NCBI RefSeq assembly: GCF_030812195.1
Contig: NZ_JAUSSF010000001.1
Span: 1-64,000, forward strand
DNA: 64,000 nucleotides
Direction: 5' to 3'
Origin: Chryseobacterium lathyri
GTDB taxonomy: Bacteria; Bacteroidota; Bacteroidia; Flavobacteriales; Weeksellaceae
The position numbers were made by a program, and so were the translations under genes. The notes beneath the pieces were generated by a model. It did not search any database. It worked only from the letters and a program-made list of their open reading frames with translations, and had not been told where the DNA came from. Positions within the stretch are counted from its first letter, which is position 1. Each line of letters starts with the position of its first letter. Shown in pieces: positions 53,927-62,502 of this stretch.

Positions 53927-54811
53927 TTAAATTAACTGATCAAAATACAAGAGATTTTCTGTTTCTTTTTCAAAATAATATCTAAAATTTCCCAACTTAA
54001 TAACCATGATATTTAAATCTGGATCATCTTTTTCAATGGTAAATCTGTTATGGTTAATTTCATGAAATTGAGTGAAATTTATCCGATAGCCATAATGACA
54101 AACAAGTAGCATATGTAGATTGGCTCCTCCATTTTCAGTACGATGTAAATTAATAAATTGATTTCCAAAAGTGTTAGGAATTCTACTCCAAGCTTCACAT
54201 TGAATATTTATTTCCCTTTTTGCCTTAAAATCATCATTTGGCCAATACTTATAGGCTAATTCTGAAATCCAAGTAAAGACTGTTTTATTCACCTCCTGTA
54301 AATGTCTGGAATAAGGCATTAAACCATCATCCACTTGAAAATTTGTCAAAATTCCATTAGTAAAGTATAAATAAGTTTTAATCTTTTCTGAATAAAACAT
54401 ACCATTTCTAGAGATATTATTTAGGCTTAATACCTTTGATAAAAATTCATTAGAAAAACTTTCATTTTCTACCGCAGTACTTAAAATGTCATGTACTTTA
54501 AGTGCATTGAATTCTTTAGAAACTGAAAAACCTCTTAAATATTTATTTACATCTTTCTGTGTCAGATGAGTCACTTTAGTGTCCACCATTATAAAAGCAA
54601 TATTTCGTGTAAATACTTCGATTTCAATTGCCCATATTTTAGACTTATTTTCTGATGCAAATATGGAATATAACTGATCGTCATTGTAACCGAAAATATT
54701 ATTCAGAGAAATAATTGATCCAGTACCTACATCTCCAGTATACTCAACAAATCCATTTCCTGAAGGAACGAAAATGCCACTAGATCTACGCTTATTAAAA
54801 AAATATGACAT
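53927..54811 (-). CDS. Unknown protein, AT-rich operon gene 4
   Basis: A 294-residue soluble protein with no signal peptide or membrane helix. The opening (NKRRSSGIFVPSGNGFVEYTGDVGTG) is glycine-rich, and the rest alternates strands and helices. I recognise no domain or catalytic motif. It begins 3 nt after the stop of the 421-residue gene, so both are probably translated together. A hand count of 54001-54060 gives 15 G/C in 60, against 24 in 60 at 5341-5400 in queA, consistent with foreign origin. Confidence 0.72.
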   Translation of the reverse strand: MSYFFNKRRSSGIFVPSGNGFVEYTGDVGTGSIISLNNIFGYNDDQLYSIFASENKSKIWAIEIEVFTRNIAFIMVDTKVTHLTQKDVNKYLRGFSVSKEFNALKVHDILSTAVENESFSNEFLSKVLSLNNISRNGMFYSEKIKTYLYFTNGILTNFQVDDGLMPYSRHLQEVNKTVFTWISELAYKYWPNDDFKAKREINIQCEAWSRIPNTFGNQFINLHRTENGGANLHMLLVCHYGYRINFTQFHEINHNRFTIEKDDPDLNIMVIKLGNFRYYFEKETENLLYFDQLI

Positions 54812-54814
54812 CTC

Positions 54815-56080
54815 TTAGTTTGAAATTTCTTTTGTTATATTATTAAGCTTTTTGTTTACAAAATCGTGGATCTTATTAATCTCTGCGTTGCTAAACTGAA
54901 CATTAAAAAGCCGTTCAAAGTGTTTTAATTGCTGATTAATTGAATTACTGTTTTCAAATAACTCCCAAATATTAGTTATGCCTTTAAATCTATTTATTAC
55001 CTTTCTATCTTTGTACCAAGAATAACCTTTAGTAATTACATTTCCTGCAATTTTACCTAAATTGAGTTCCTTTAAAGAATCAGATATGGTATTACCATCT
55101 ATATAAGAATCAATACTTTTGTCAACATCAGAATTTTCACTGAAATCAAAATCACCATAAAAAATGCGATGTTTTCGATCTACATACTTTTTATTAAAAG
55201 TATTCCAAAATTCCTTAAATTTATTATGAGCTTCTAATTGTTCTTTAAATGTTATTGATTCATGAATTTCAATTTCCAACTGTTCAAATTGATCACGTAA
55301 CTCTTGAAAGTCTAATCTTAATTGGCCAAGTTTATAAGGTATATCACTAGCGGAAGTGACACTGCTCAGTAAGATATTAGTAAATGAAGGAATGGGTAAA
55401 AATTGATAGTTGAGACTATTTTTTAAATCTTCAACCTTAGCGTTATGGATTTTTGCAACCATATCTAAGGATTGTATTGAATATGGTGTTTTGTTTAAAT
55501 TACTTATCTGTCTTCCATATAAAGAGATAGGCAATGATGTTTGAATACTTGATGTCTTTGATACGTTTATAAGGTTTAAAATTAGTTCATCCCAAGTACT
55601 CTCAGTTTCCGATACAACAAAATCATCTTCGTCAAACTTAGATGTTACTAAAGGAATCTTTTCTATAACTTCATCAACATTACTTTTAATAAAGTATTTT
55701 TCCTGAATCTTTTGTCCGTATTCTAGAACAAAATCTTGTAGTGCTTCTCTTTTAGTTTTAGTTAATATATCACTTCTATAAATTTCAGATGATGGATTAT
55801 CAACAACACCATCAACAAACTTCAATCCTCCAAAACGGGCGACGAGGTTTAGAATGGGTCTACCATTAGGAAATAGCACCGGAGTTGTTAAACTTAGATG
55901 ATTTAATTCATCTAAAGAAGTGTAGAATTCCGATGAAGCAATAAATGTTTCAACAAAAGTGTTGAGAGAAAATAAAAATTCAACATTCGGTTTACCATAT
56001 CCTCCAAGACAATAATCCAATTCATCTAATAGATTTAAGCTTATATAAGCGCTATTGTAACCAGGTTTATCATTTATCAT
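54815..56080 (-). CDS. Unknown coiled-coil protein, AT-rich operon gene 3
   Basis: A 421-residue cytoplasmic protein. Residues about 250-296 form a strong coiled coil (LGQLRLDFQELRDQFEQLEI and following). The N-terminal 150 residues are mixed alpha/beta and the C-terminal 90 are helical and basic (ITKGYSWYKDRKVINRF). No known domain is evident. Strict pairing with the 294-residue gene (3-nt gap) suggests a two-protein complex. The lack of recognised family members beside an AT-rich composition makes it a candidate accessory or defence gene, without direct evidence. Confidence 0.72.
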   Translation of the reverse strand: MINDKPGYNSAYISLNLLDELDYCLGGYGKPNVEFLFSLNTFVETFIASSEFYTSLDELNHLSLTTPVLFPNGRPILNLVARFGGLKFVDGVVDNPSSEIYRSDILTKTKREALQDFVLEYGQKIQEKYFIKSNVDEVIEKIPLVTSKFDEDDFVVSETESTWDELILNLINVSKTSSIQTSLPISLYGRQISNLNKTPYSIQSLDMVAKIHNAKVEDLKNSLNYQFLPIPSFTNILLSSVTSASDIPYKLGQLRLDFQELRDQFEQLEIEIHESITFKEQLEAHNKFKEFWNTFNKKYVDRKHRIFYGDFDFSENSDVDKSIDSYIDGNTISDSLKELNLGKIAGNVITKGYSWYKDRKVINRFKGITNIWELFENSNSINQQLKHFERLFNVQFSNAEINKIHDFVNKKLNNITKEISN

Positions 56081-56173
56081 TTGTCTTATTTCTGCAATTT
56101 AAATATAAAAAACAATTTTTGATTTCAACATGTCACTAATTTTAATTCAAGATTAATATAGTGTTGTAAAACT

Positions 56174-56449
56174 TTATTGAATATTTTCATTTAGAATTTT
56201 TCCTTCATAAATACCACGATTAATTTCCCTTATTAAATGGAAGTTATTCATTATAATAGTGTTATTCGTATTATCAATATTTATTATATCTTCAATAACT
56301 GTCCTTGAATTTCTTGTTGCTAGCAATTGTTTAATTATTTCAAAATTTGATTTATATATAAGTCTTACATTAACTAATGCTTCAGATTTATTGAATTCAT
56401 TTAATGCTGCTAAAATATTATTATTTAATTGATTTTGAAATTCGTTCAT
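56174..56449 (-). CDS. Unknown small protein, AT-rich operon gene 2
   Basis: A 91-residue, asparagine- and isoleucine-rich, helical protein without export signal. No family is recognised. It begins 3 nt after the stop of the 110-residue gene, mirroring the tight pairing of the two larger genes downstream. A 93-bp AT-rich gap separates it from the 421-residue gene. Confidence 0.65.
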   Translation of the reverse strand: MNEFQNQLNNNILAALNEFNKSEALVNVRLIYKSNFEIIKQLLATRNSRTVIEDIINIDNTNNTIIMNNFHLIREINRGIYEGKILNENIQ

Positions 56450-56452
56450 AAT

Positions 56453-56785
56453 TTAGATTACTTTTGTTGAGACTAAGATACTGAAAAGCCATTCTTTATT
56501 TTCACCCTGCGAGTATTCACAATCTTCCATATCAAATCCTATTTTGTGATCATCAATATCTGGAAAAATGTGTCGAATTTTTATATCGGTTATTTCATAA
56601 GTTTTTTCATTTTCTTCAATAGGTTCAAATTTTAATTTTTGACCTATATAAAGTTTGTTAATTTTTTCATTTGAATTTTGATCGATAATAAATTTAAGCA
56701 TTTCGCTGTCGGAAGTGGAAAAACATTCTCCATTTTCACAACTGAAAATAAATTTTACGAAATAAGGAATTTGTTCAAGTTTCAT
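56453..56785 (-). CDS. Unknown small acidic protein, AT-rich operon gene 1
   Basis: A 110-residue acidic protein with alternating strands (VKFIFSCENGECF, IGQKLKFEPIEENEKTYEITD, WLFSILVSTKVI) that may form a small beta fold. No signal peptide. No family is recognised. It is the first gene of the block and has an exact -7 element TATATTTG at 56811-56818 on its strand. Confidence 0.68.
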   Translation of the reverse strand: MKLEQIPYFVKFIFSCENGECFSTSDSEMLKFIIDQNSNEKINKLYIGQKLKFEPIEENEKTYEITDIKIRHIFPDIDDHKIGFDMEDCEYSQGENKEWLFSILVSTKVI

Positions 56786-56810
56786 TTTATGTAGATTATT
56801 GGTTTATATT

Positions 56811-56818
56811 CAAATATA
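56811..56818 (-). promoter_or_regulatory. -7 element (TATATTTG) of the AT-rich operon
   Basis: An exact TAnnTTTG match on the minus strand, 25 nt upstream of the start codon at 56785. A second exact match (TATTTTTG, 56860-56867) lies further upstream. Together they suggest the four-gene block is transcribed on its own. Confidence 0.5.
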
Positions 56819-56914
56819 CAAACTATAGTTATTGATGTTTTACGACTTCCCGTAAACAACAAAAATAAAGATCATTTTAAGATTTTGTATCCGTATTTTC
56901 ACGGAATTTCGACA

Positions 56915-56941
56915 TAAAAAATCCCAACTCTCGTCAGGATT
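56915..56941 (-). terminator. Terminator of the XRE remnant
   Basis: AATCC (56920-56924) pairs with GGATT (56937-56941), 12-nt loop, with an A run on the plus strand (T run in the minus transcript). It overlaps the stop codon of the remnant and insulates the AT-rich operon from it. Confidence 0.5.
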
Positions 56942-57053
56942 ATTTAAATAAAGGATCATTAAAAAATTCTTGTAATGTAATTTTTAAAAGTCTACAAAAT
57001 CTTTTTATGGTATAAATGGTCACTCCTCTTTCACTTTCTTTTCTAAGCCTGCT
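56940..57053 (-). pseudogene. Truncated XRE-type HTH regulator (C-terminal remnant)
   Basis: Translation gives 37 residues, SRLRKESERGVTIYTIKRFC and then RLLKITLQEFFNDPLFK before a stop. This is the C-terminal part of a Cro/CI-type helix-turn-helix domain (the pattern G-V-[ST]-[IL]-Y-T-[IL] ... L-x-I-[TS]-L-x-[ED]-[FL]-F). An in-frame stop lies at 57054-57056 and no start is available, so the N-terminal half is missing. It keeps a terminator. It marks a rearrangement point beside the AT-rich operon. Confidence 0.7.
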
Positions 57054-57260
57054 TTACCACACATAAAGTATCATGATCTATTACAATGGGGTGTACAACC
57101 TATTGCGGCTTTAGGGTTTTTAGAAAAACACAAATTCTATCATATTACCCTTGGTTTGTAGGGGCAGGAAGTTCAGGCATTATCACGACTTCCTCCTTTA
57201 CAGCCAGCAAATTAAAAAAACACACATTTATTTTTTCACCTATTAAAAAAATATAAACCC
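57054..57260. other. Intergenic DNA between the XRE remnant and the gene at 57261
   Basis: No gene is supported. With 56786-56939 this makes the 475-bp gap 56786-57260 largely non-coding apart from the remnant. The sequence just before 57261 is AT-rich leader with ACCTATTAAAAAAATATAAACCC ahead of the ATG (given in part). Confidence 0.5.
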
Positions 57261-57791
57261 ATGAAAAAGAATAAAACAGACTTTGACACCCGGTTTTGGG
57301 CAGTTCGCAGGAAGCATTCCGGACTCCAGCTGATGGAAACCTTTTTTAAGTTCAACGACCTGGCTGCATCTAAAGAGAAACTCAACAATATTATCAATTG
57401 CGCTGTAAAAAGGAATAGCTGGATCAAAGAAGATCCGGCTGTTATCCTTCAGTTTCGGCAGTCTATACAGTTGTTTGTCCGTGCCGGTTATCTCATCATG
57501 CTGAAGGAAAAGAAGTGGGTCGCCAATACTCAGTTGGAAATGATCTCTCCATTGGCTCTTGGCTTGCTGTCGGAGAAGGAATACCAGAATCCTCTGTTGG
57601 TCTTTAAAAAAGCATTCAGAGAATACAGTGTACAGGAGTTTGATTATTTTATGTCGGGAATGGTCTATTTTTCAATGGGTGTCTATGAGAATCTGCCGGA
57701 AAGAAATCTTGTCAATCCATACATTCATCTGCTAAAAATGCTGGATGCTGCACATATTATTTTGGAAAGGAGAGGGAAGAAGTACAACTAG
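57261..57791 (+). CDS. Conserved-looking hypothetical protein
   Basis: A 176-residue helical, basic protein without signal peptide or membrane helix (FWAVRRKHSGLQLMETFFKF, LQFRQSIQLFVRAGYLIMLK, ending IILERRGKKYN). I do not recognise a family. It is the only plus-strand gene between the AT-rich operon and the effector cassette. GC content is normal for the genome, unlike the AT-rich block. Confidence 0.65.
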   Translation: MKKNKTDFDTRFWAVRRKHSGLQLMETFFKFNDLAASKEKLNNIINCAVKRNSWIKEDPAVILQFRQSIQLFVRAGYLIMLKEKKWVANTQLEMISPLALGLLSEKEYQNPLLVFKKAFREYSVQEFDYFMSGMVYFSMGVYENLPERNLVNPYIHLLKMLDAAHIILERRGKKYN

Positions 57792-58277
57792 GAAATATAA
57801 TTTTTTTAACGCAAAAATTTAATGTAATCATGTGTAAAGTAGCAGGCAAAGGGAGAATCAATCCTTGATTGATTTGATGAAGCGAACGTTTTATCCATCC
57901 GCTTCATCAACGATGAAGCCGCAACTCTTGCTTTTCTTAAAATCATCAGGATCTTAAAAAAACTTTGCGTTGAAAAAAGCTTGATTGAGTCTTCAGTGTT
58001 TCTGCCGGAAACCAGAAAACGAAGCTCATGCTTTGTCGGGAAATCGCAAAGGCGCAAGGTTTTTAAGCTTTATGGGTAGTTTAAGGCGCAAAAAAAATCA
58101 AAGATTTTCAGGTATTTATTAAATTATGGAATAAGCGGGATTCAATTTTATCGGAGATAAAATCTTTGCGTCTTAAAACGTTTTTTTGAATATAATTTTG
58201 CGTCTTTGCGATGTTCCAACTAATAGAAAAAGTTTTACAGATTGAGGCTTTACTTAACATCAGCTAACCAACCTGCT
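57792..58277. repeat. Intergenic repeat region
   Basis: 486 bp with no supported gene. An inverted repeat TTGATGAAGCG (57874-57884) / CGCTTCATCAA (57900-57910) is followed by a third GATGAAGC. A second pair of near-perfect 15-bp arms, 58043-58057 and 58198-58212 (one mismatch; core ATCGCAAAGGCGCAA), encloses 140 bp. The GCGCAAAG words resemble intergenic repeats I recall in Chryseobacterium. An 83-residue frame on the minus strand across this region is probably not a gene. Confidence 0.6.
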
Positions 58278-59264
58278 TTAATGAAGTTCTCGTTTTTCTA
58301 ATACGCCTTCCCGATACATTTCCGTATAGATCAATTGTCCTTTTTTCCTTGTATTTAAGATAGGTTCTCCTGTTTCTTCATTATATTTTTGCAGTAATTT
58401 ATAAAATTTCCATGTTCCGGTTGGTAAACCATTTTTATACTCTGCTTCCAGATAAGTATAGGGGTCCGTAAATTCCGGATATTTTTGTAAATCCATAGAT
58501 CCGTTTGATTTGGTTTCTATCCATTTTCCTTCTTTATGATGGTCTTTTACCATGCCCTGTTCTTCATTATTTTTATAAGGACCATCCTTATCGTAGTATC
58601 TGGCAAACTTTCCGGAGGGCAGAATCTGGTATTTCTGTAAAGGTTTTAGTGTAAATGGATCTTCACTAAATTCATAATCCTGAAGAGAAATGATATAGTT
58701 TTTATCGATATTAAATAAAGTATAGTTTGCAAACCCCATTTCTCCCTGATGATTAAGGTATATTCTCTTCATATCGACAAGCTTACCGTTCTTCGTTGAA
58801 ACCAAATACATTTTTTCAATAAATGGTTCGGCATAACGAACGGTATTATAGACCGCCATAAAGTAGATTGAATAGTCCTCATGACACAGAAAATCAGAGG
58901 CTATTTTAATCTGGTCATATTTTTCATTGACATTTTTGCTGAACGGCAGGAAAACATCATATTCTTCAGGAAGTAATACGAGATCTTTTTTGATTACTTT
59001 TTCAAATTGTAAAGCATTGAATTCCTTCAATTTATTTTTATCTTGTATGGCAGACAGAATGGAGTCAACAGTTATTCGTTTTGAAATATCTGAATACCCA
59101 AATGGCAGATTGATACAATCAGCTTTATTGGTGTTAAAGAAAACTGATTTTTTATCTGTGGAATGAGGTTCTGTGCTTATTGTCTTATTTTCTGTTTGAG
59201 CCTTACTGTAGCAGGAAAAAAGGAAAAATAAAACAGCAAAACAAGCGATATTAATTTTAGGCAT
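58278..59264 (-). CDS. Predicted lipoprotein paired with the M15-like effector (putative immunity)
   Basis: A 328-residue protein. The N-terminus is hydrophobic and ends L-F-S-C18, a plausible lipobox; a standard signal peptide with cleavage at SKA-Q is the alternative. The body is mixed, and the C-terminal 90 residues contain MORN-like pieces (EGKWIETK, NGLPTGTWKFYK). Its start overlaps the end of the predicted peptidase effector by 8 nt. A periplasm-facing partner encoded directly after a peptidoglycan hydrolase is the usual place for immunity. Immunity function is inference from position. Confidence 0.72.
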   Translation of the reverse strand: MPKINIACFAVLFFLFSCYSKAQTENKTISTEPHSTDKKSVFFNTNKADCINLPFGYSDISKRITVDSILSAIQDKNKLKEFNALQFEKVIKKDLVLLPEEYDVFLPFSKNVNEKYDQIKIASDFLCHEDYSIYFMAVYNTVRYAEPFIEKMYLVSTKNGKLVDMKRIYLNHQGEMGFANYTLFNIDKNYIISLQDYEFSEDPFTLKPLQKYQILPSGKFARYYDKDGPYKNNEEQGMVKDHHKEGKWIETKSNGSMDLQKYPEFTDPYTYLEAEYKNGLPTGTWKFYKLLQKYNEETGEPILNTRKKGQLIYTEMYREGVLEKRELH

Positions 59265-60846
59265 ATATATCTAATATTGGGGTGAAACCGTGAACATGCA
59301 AATGATTATTATGTCTTGGAGTGGCGGTATGGGTGGTATGTGGTAACCGTGTACTGGCATTGTCTGCCGTACTAGTATTTGAGGTGTTGGAAAAATTTTC
59401 TGACCGGCCTGATCCAAATCCAAAATCAAAAAGAATATTCCTAAGAATGACCTGATTATCATAATCAAAATTTGCTGCTGCAAGGACTGTATTGACTCCA
59501 TTTTGCTGAGTCGTTAATAAATTCAAATCTCCCGCTTCTCCATTTACATGTTCTGCACTGGGATAACATGACGCATCAGAATAAGAAAATCCTTGAGACA
59601 CAATATAATGCGTGTGTCCTTCCTGCCTGAATTGTGCCAATGCTCCTAAGAAACCGGCAAATAAATCCGGCTGAACGCTTCTTCTTCTGGTATGCTGAAA
59701 TCCATACCGAATAATGACGCCATTTTGATTATAATTGAATGCTTCAAAAATCTGTGGTCCTACACCATTATTCGCTAAAATATCCATATTGACCAGCTCG
59801 ACATTTCCCGGTTGATTGGCGTACCATTTGTCCGTGGCTCCATCACCAAGGGTTCCGTTGGAATACACCAATAGCTGATGAGCATCTATATTTTCTCCGG
59901 CAGTTCTGTTCGCTGTGAAATCTATTGTTTGCAAAAGATTTCCTCTTTGGGCAAGCGGTGGAATAGCATTGACTCTTCTTTTTCTGGTTACACTTTCTTT
60001 AGTTCTGGCACAGATCCTGTGCTCATTATCGTTTTGATCGTGATAAAAAAAGATAACTTCAGTGGAATGATTATTCAGAACTTTCTGAATCCTCCTTCTT
60101 CTTGATGGGTTTATGCTAATCTCTTGTAAGGTATTGTATGTATTACTGCCATGGTAAATAGTGTATATATTTCTATTAACCACTCTGAATCTTCCTCTGT
60201 CATCATTTAGGAAAACACCGGCTCCGTTTACTTCTTCCTGTCCCTCTCCATAGGCACAGGGGTTATTGTCTGTTCTTTCTACCGCCACTTCCAAATTAAT
60301 ACTGCCATCTGCCAGCCTTCTGGTCCAGTCATCAAAAATAGCTCTTCCATCAGGCCTGAGCTGCAACTTAATAATGGCTTTATTGATATGGTCATTTAAA
60401 TTACCATAATGATCATGGCTGCCTTGTCTGTTGTTAAGAGCGTCAAAATTCCCTACCTGTACGGTAAACAGCCTCTGTGCCTCATATCGGTCAGGAGATA
60501 CAAAACGCATTAATTGTAATGGATCTGTATTTTCTGTCATTGTATCTGCTGAAGGTCTTATCACGGCATCTATACTCAAGGTCGCCATATTACTGGTCTC
60601 TATGATCAGATACACCGTTTTTCCTAATATGGAATCGTATGGTATATTTTGATTCTGGTGATCTTGCTGCATATGGGCAGAATCAATTTTTGTGAAATTT
60701 ACTCTTGTTCCATTGTCTGTTGTCGTTTTCTTGGCAAAATAAACATCACTGATACGCTGTAACGAATCATCGGGAGTATCCGGAGCCAATGGACCGTTTA
60801 AAGTTTGTGTTTGCCCGGAATCTGTTATTGTAATACGTGTCGCCAT
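59257..60846 (-). CDS. Modular protein with C-terminal M15-like peptidase domain (putative effector)
   Basis: A 529-residue protein without signal peptide. The N-terminal module has YFAK (36-39), LRP (163-165) and FLNDDRGRF (212-220), landmarks also found in the protein at 62487-63992. The C-terminus carries S430-AEH433-VNGEAGD440, the SxHxxGxAxD motif of M15-type peptidoglycan peptidases, and a HLHVH segment (515-519) supplying the HxH part. Predicted to cleave cell-wall peptides after delivery into a rival. The missing signal peptide points to a secretion machine such as type VI. The catalytic class is fairly clear; delivery is inferred. Confidence 0.78.
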   Translation of the reverse strand: MATRITITDSGQTQTLNGPLAPDTPDDSLQRISDVYFAKKTTTDNGTRVNFTKIDSAHMQQDHQNQNIPYDSILGKTVYLIIETSNMATLSIDAVIRPSADTMTENTDPLQLMRFVSPDRYEAQRLFTVQVGNFDALNNRQGSHDHYGNLNDHINKAIIKLQLRPDGRAIFDDWTRRLADGSINLEVAVERTDNNPCAYGEGQEEVNGAGVFLNDDRGRFRVVNRNIYTIYHGSNTYNTLQEISINPSRRRRIQKVLNNHSTEVIFFYHDQNDNEHRICARTKESVTRKRRVNAIPPLAQRGNLLQTIDFTANRTAGENIDAHQLLVYSNGTLGDGATDKWYANQPGNVELVNMDILANNGVGPQIFEAFNYNQNGVIIRYGFQHTRRRSVQPDLFAGFLGALAQFRQEGHTHYIVSQGFSYSDASCYPSAEHVNGEAGDLNLLTTQQNGVNTVLAAANFDYDNQVILRNILFDFGFGSGRSENFSNTSNTSTADNASTRLPHTTHTATPRHNNHLHVHGFTPILDIYA

Positions 60847-60847
60847 T

Positions 60848-60907
60848 TTAAGATTTTTCTTTTTTTAATACGGGAGTTTTTGATATTTGCTGACGAGGAT
60901 TATCCAT
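60848..60907 (-). CDS. Possible 19-residue peptide between operon genes
   Basis: A frame reading MDNPRQQISKTPVLKKEKS, ending 1 nt before the ATG of the peptidase effector and starting 12 nt after the stop of the 29-residue frame. Basic and without a recognised motif. It may be only a translational-coupling element or chance. Confidence 0.25.
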   Translation of the reverse strand: MDNPRQQISKTPVLKKEKS

Positions 60908-60919
60908 GATTTTATTTCC

Positions 60920-61009
60920 TTAAATGAAGTAAGGCTCAGTCCATCCAAATTTTTCATCGATTTGGTTCTGCATTTCTTGAATCCATTCTGTTTTTTTAAA
61001 GTTCTTCAT
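60920..61009 (-). CDS. Possible 29-residue peptide overlapping the preceding gene
   Basis: A frame reading MKNFKKTEWIQEMQNQIDEK and then FGWTEPYFI. Its start overlaps the 3' end of the gene at 60996-61865 by 14 nt. The amphipathic composition and the tight packing are suggestive of a real small gene, but no family is known. Confidence 0.35.
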   Translation of the reverse strand: MKNFKKTEWIQEMQNQIDEKFGWTEPYFI

Positions 61010-61865
61010 AGCTTATCTCTTTTATATGATAGATGATTTTCTTTTGGTAGTTTTCCCCCAGAGAAAATTCTATGGTAAGTTTATGCTCCAAAACTTCTTT
61101 TGTTACAAAATCTAATAAAATCTGGCCTTTATATTTGTCCAGTTTTGGAAAATCTGTTTCACTGTTGTATACTATTCCCTTTCTTTTCATTTCTCCATAA
61201 AGCATTTCCCAGTTTTTTTCTGAAGGGATATTGCCGGTGTACTGTAACAGTAATAATTCATCATCACAACGCATGGCCTCCGTTTGTACGCTTTCGTCTA
61301 TATCTATTACAGTATTGGCCATAAAATTACGGTAGCGTACACTATGCTTTATCTGATTCTCCTTCTCATATCTTCCATAAAATTTATGGAGGATCATTCC
61401 AAAATGAATATTTTTTAAAAAGTCTTTACACACTAAATTTTCCTGTTGGTAAAATGCTTTTAAAAATTGATAAGAATCTTCTGCCTGTTTGCCAACATAG
61501 GATCTGGAGAGCTTTTCTACCGTTTTTTCCAATCTATCCTGAAGAATTGACAATCCCTGTAAGTTTTTTAAATGGCCATATTCGTCCGTGATGAGTACTA
61601 CATCATTATTGACATCTGCAATTTTTTCTAAAAAATCCTTTTCGGACAGTGATAGCTCCTTATCCCGATGAACTCTGTCAAAAATTTCGATATGATATTC
61701 AAACCTTTCTTTTTCTAAACGTTTCAGTGTAACATGAAAAATTTTGTTGAGTTCACTTCTGTGAGTTTTTCCATTGATAGTAGTATACTCATTATAGGAA
61801 TAGCGATAGAATTTCTTTCCTTCCAAAAGGTTTAATTTAATATCTATGGGAAACACTGGCTCCAT
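60996..61865 (-). CDS. Unknown cytoplasmic protein of the effector operon
   Basis: A 289-residue protein with no signal peptide or membrane helix, alternating beta-rich N-terminus (KFYRYSYNEYTTINGKTHRS), a helical centre (ILQDRLEKTVEKLSRSYVGK) and a beta-rich end. I recognise no domain. It lies between the first toxin/lipoprotein pair and the second effector, 25 nt downstream of the lipoprotein. Its place suggests a chaperone or adaptor that loads the effectors, as is usual for type VI cargo, but nothing in the sequence proves this. Confidence 0.7.
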   Translation of the reverse strand: MEPVFPIDIKLNLLEGKKFYRYSYNEYTTINGKTHRSELNKIFHVTLKRLEKERFEYHIEIFDRVHRDKELSLSEKDFLEKIADVNNDVVLITDEYGHLKNLQGLSILQDRLEKTVEKLSRSYVGKQAEDSYQFLKAFYQQENLVCKDFLKNIHFGMILHKFYGRYEKENQIKHSVRYRNFMANTVIDIDESVQTEAMRCDDELLLLQYTGNIPSEKNWEMLYGEMKRKGIVYNSETDFPKLDKYKGQILLDFVTKEVLEHKLTIEFSLGENYQKKIIYHIKEISYEEL

Positions 61866-61890
61866 AATTTTTCACTCATTATACAATTTG

Positions 61891-62502
61891 CTATTGCCAA
61901 TTAAATTTTGCATTTATTTTCTTCTTTTCTAAACATTCCTGTACACTATATTTTGAGGGACACAAAAAACAATTTTTATCAGAATCTATAAAATAGCGAT
62001 TCAAATTAATCTCCCGGTTATAAGACAATACATGACCGGCATCTTTTTCACATATTGAAGTGGCAGGATAATCAGCATAGTCATTTTCGGCAATTTTATG
62101 ATGATTAACTACGGAACTGATTCTGCTTATCCGGGTAATAACCATACTGTTTTTATTTTTTTTAATCTTAAAAATGTATGAGTCAGCATTATAAAGACTG
62201 TTATATTTGATCACCAACCCGTTTTTCGATTGATCTGATAAAAGCTCATAATCCTCCTGAAAAATATCCTTATTATTGATATTGTTTAAAGAAGCAGGTA
62301 TTTTGAATGTAAGATTTCTGCCACCTATTTTTAATGTTCTTAAAGCATAACAGCTATCGCACTTAACATCGGCTGCCTGGTTGATAAATCCTACTTTTTT
62401 CTTATTCTGTACAACCGGAATATCGTTACTCACTGAAATACTCTGGCAGCTTTGCAGAGAATAAAAAAGGATGAAAAACAGGTATATTATTTGTTTACGC
62501 AT
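61891..62502 (-). CDS. Predicted lipoprotein paired with the GH19-like effector (putative immunity)
   Basis: A 203-residue protein. The signal ends with L-Q-S-C19, a good lipobox. The mature domain has cysteines arranged as CDSC, CEK and CFLC, which may form disulfides in the periplasm. Its start lies 16 nt inside the end of the GH19-like gene, so the two are translated together. Periplasmic lipoproteins are classic immunity partners of cell-wall-degrading effectors. No sequence family is recognised. Confidence 0.75.
   Translation of the reverse strand: MRKQIIYLFFILFYSLQSCQSISVSNDIPVVQNKKKVGFINQAADVKCDSCYALRTLKIGGRNLTFKIPASLNNINNKDIFQEDYELLSDQSKNGLVIKYNSLYNADSYIFKIKKNKNSMVITRISRISSVVNHHKIAENDYADYPATSICEKDAGHVLSYNREINLNRYFIDSDKNCFLCPSKYSVQECLEKKKINAKFNWQ

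Noticed and set aside
57806..58057. An 83-residue minus-strand frame
   Set aside because: It lies wholly in the repeat-rich intergenic region (GATGAAGC and GCGCAAAG words), has no ribosome binding context and resembles no protein I know.
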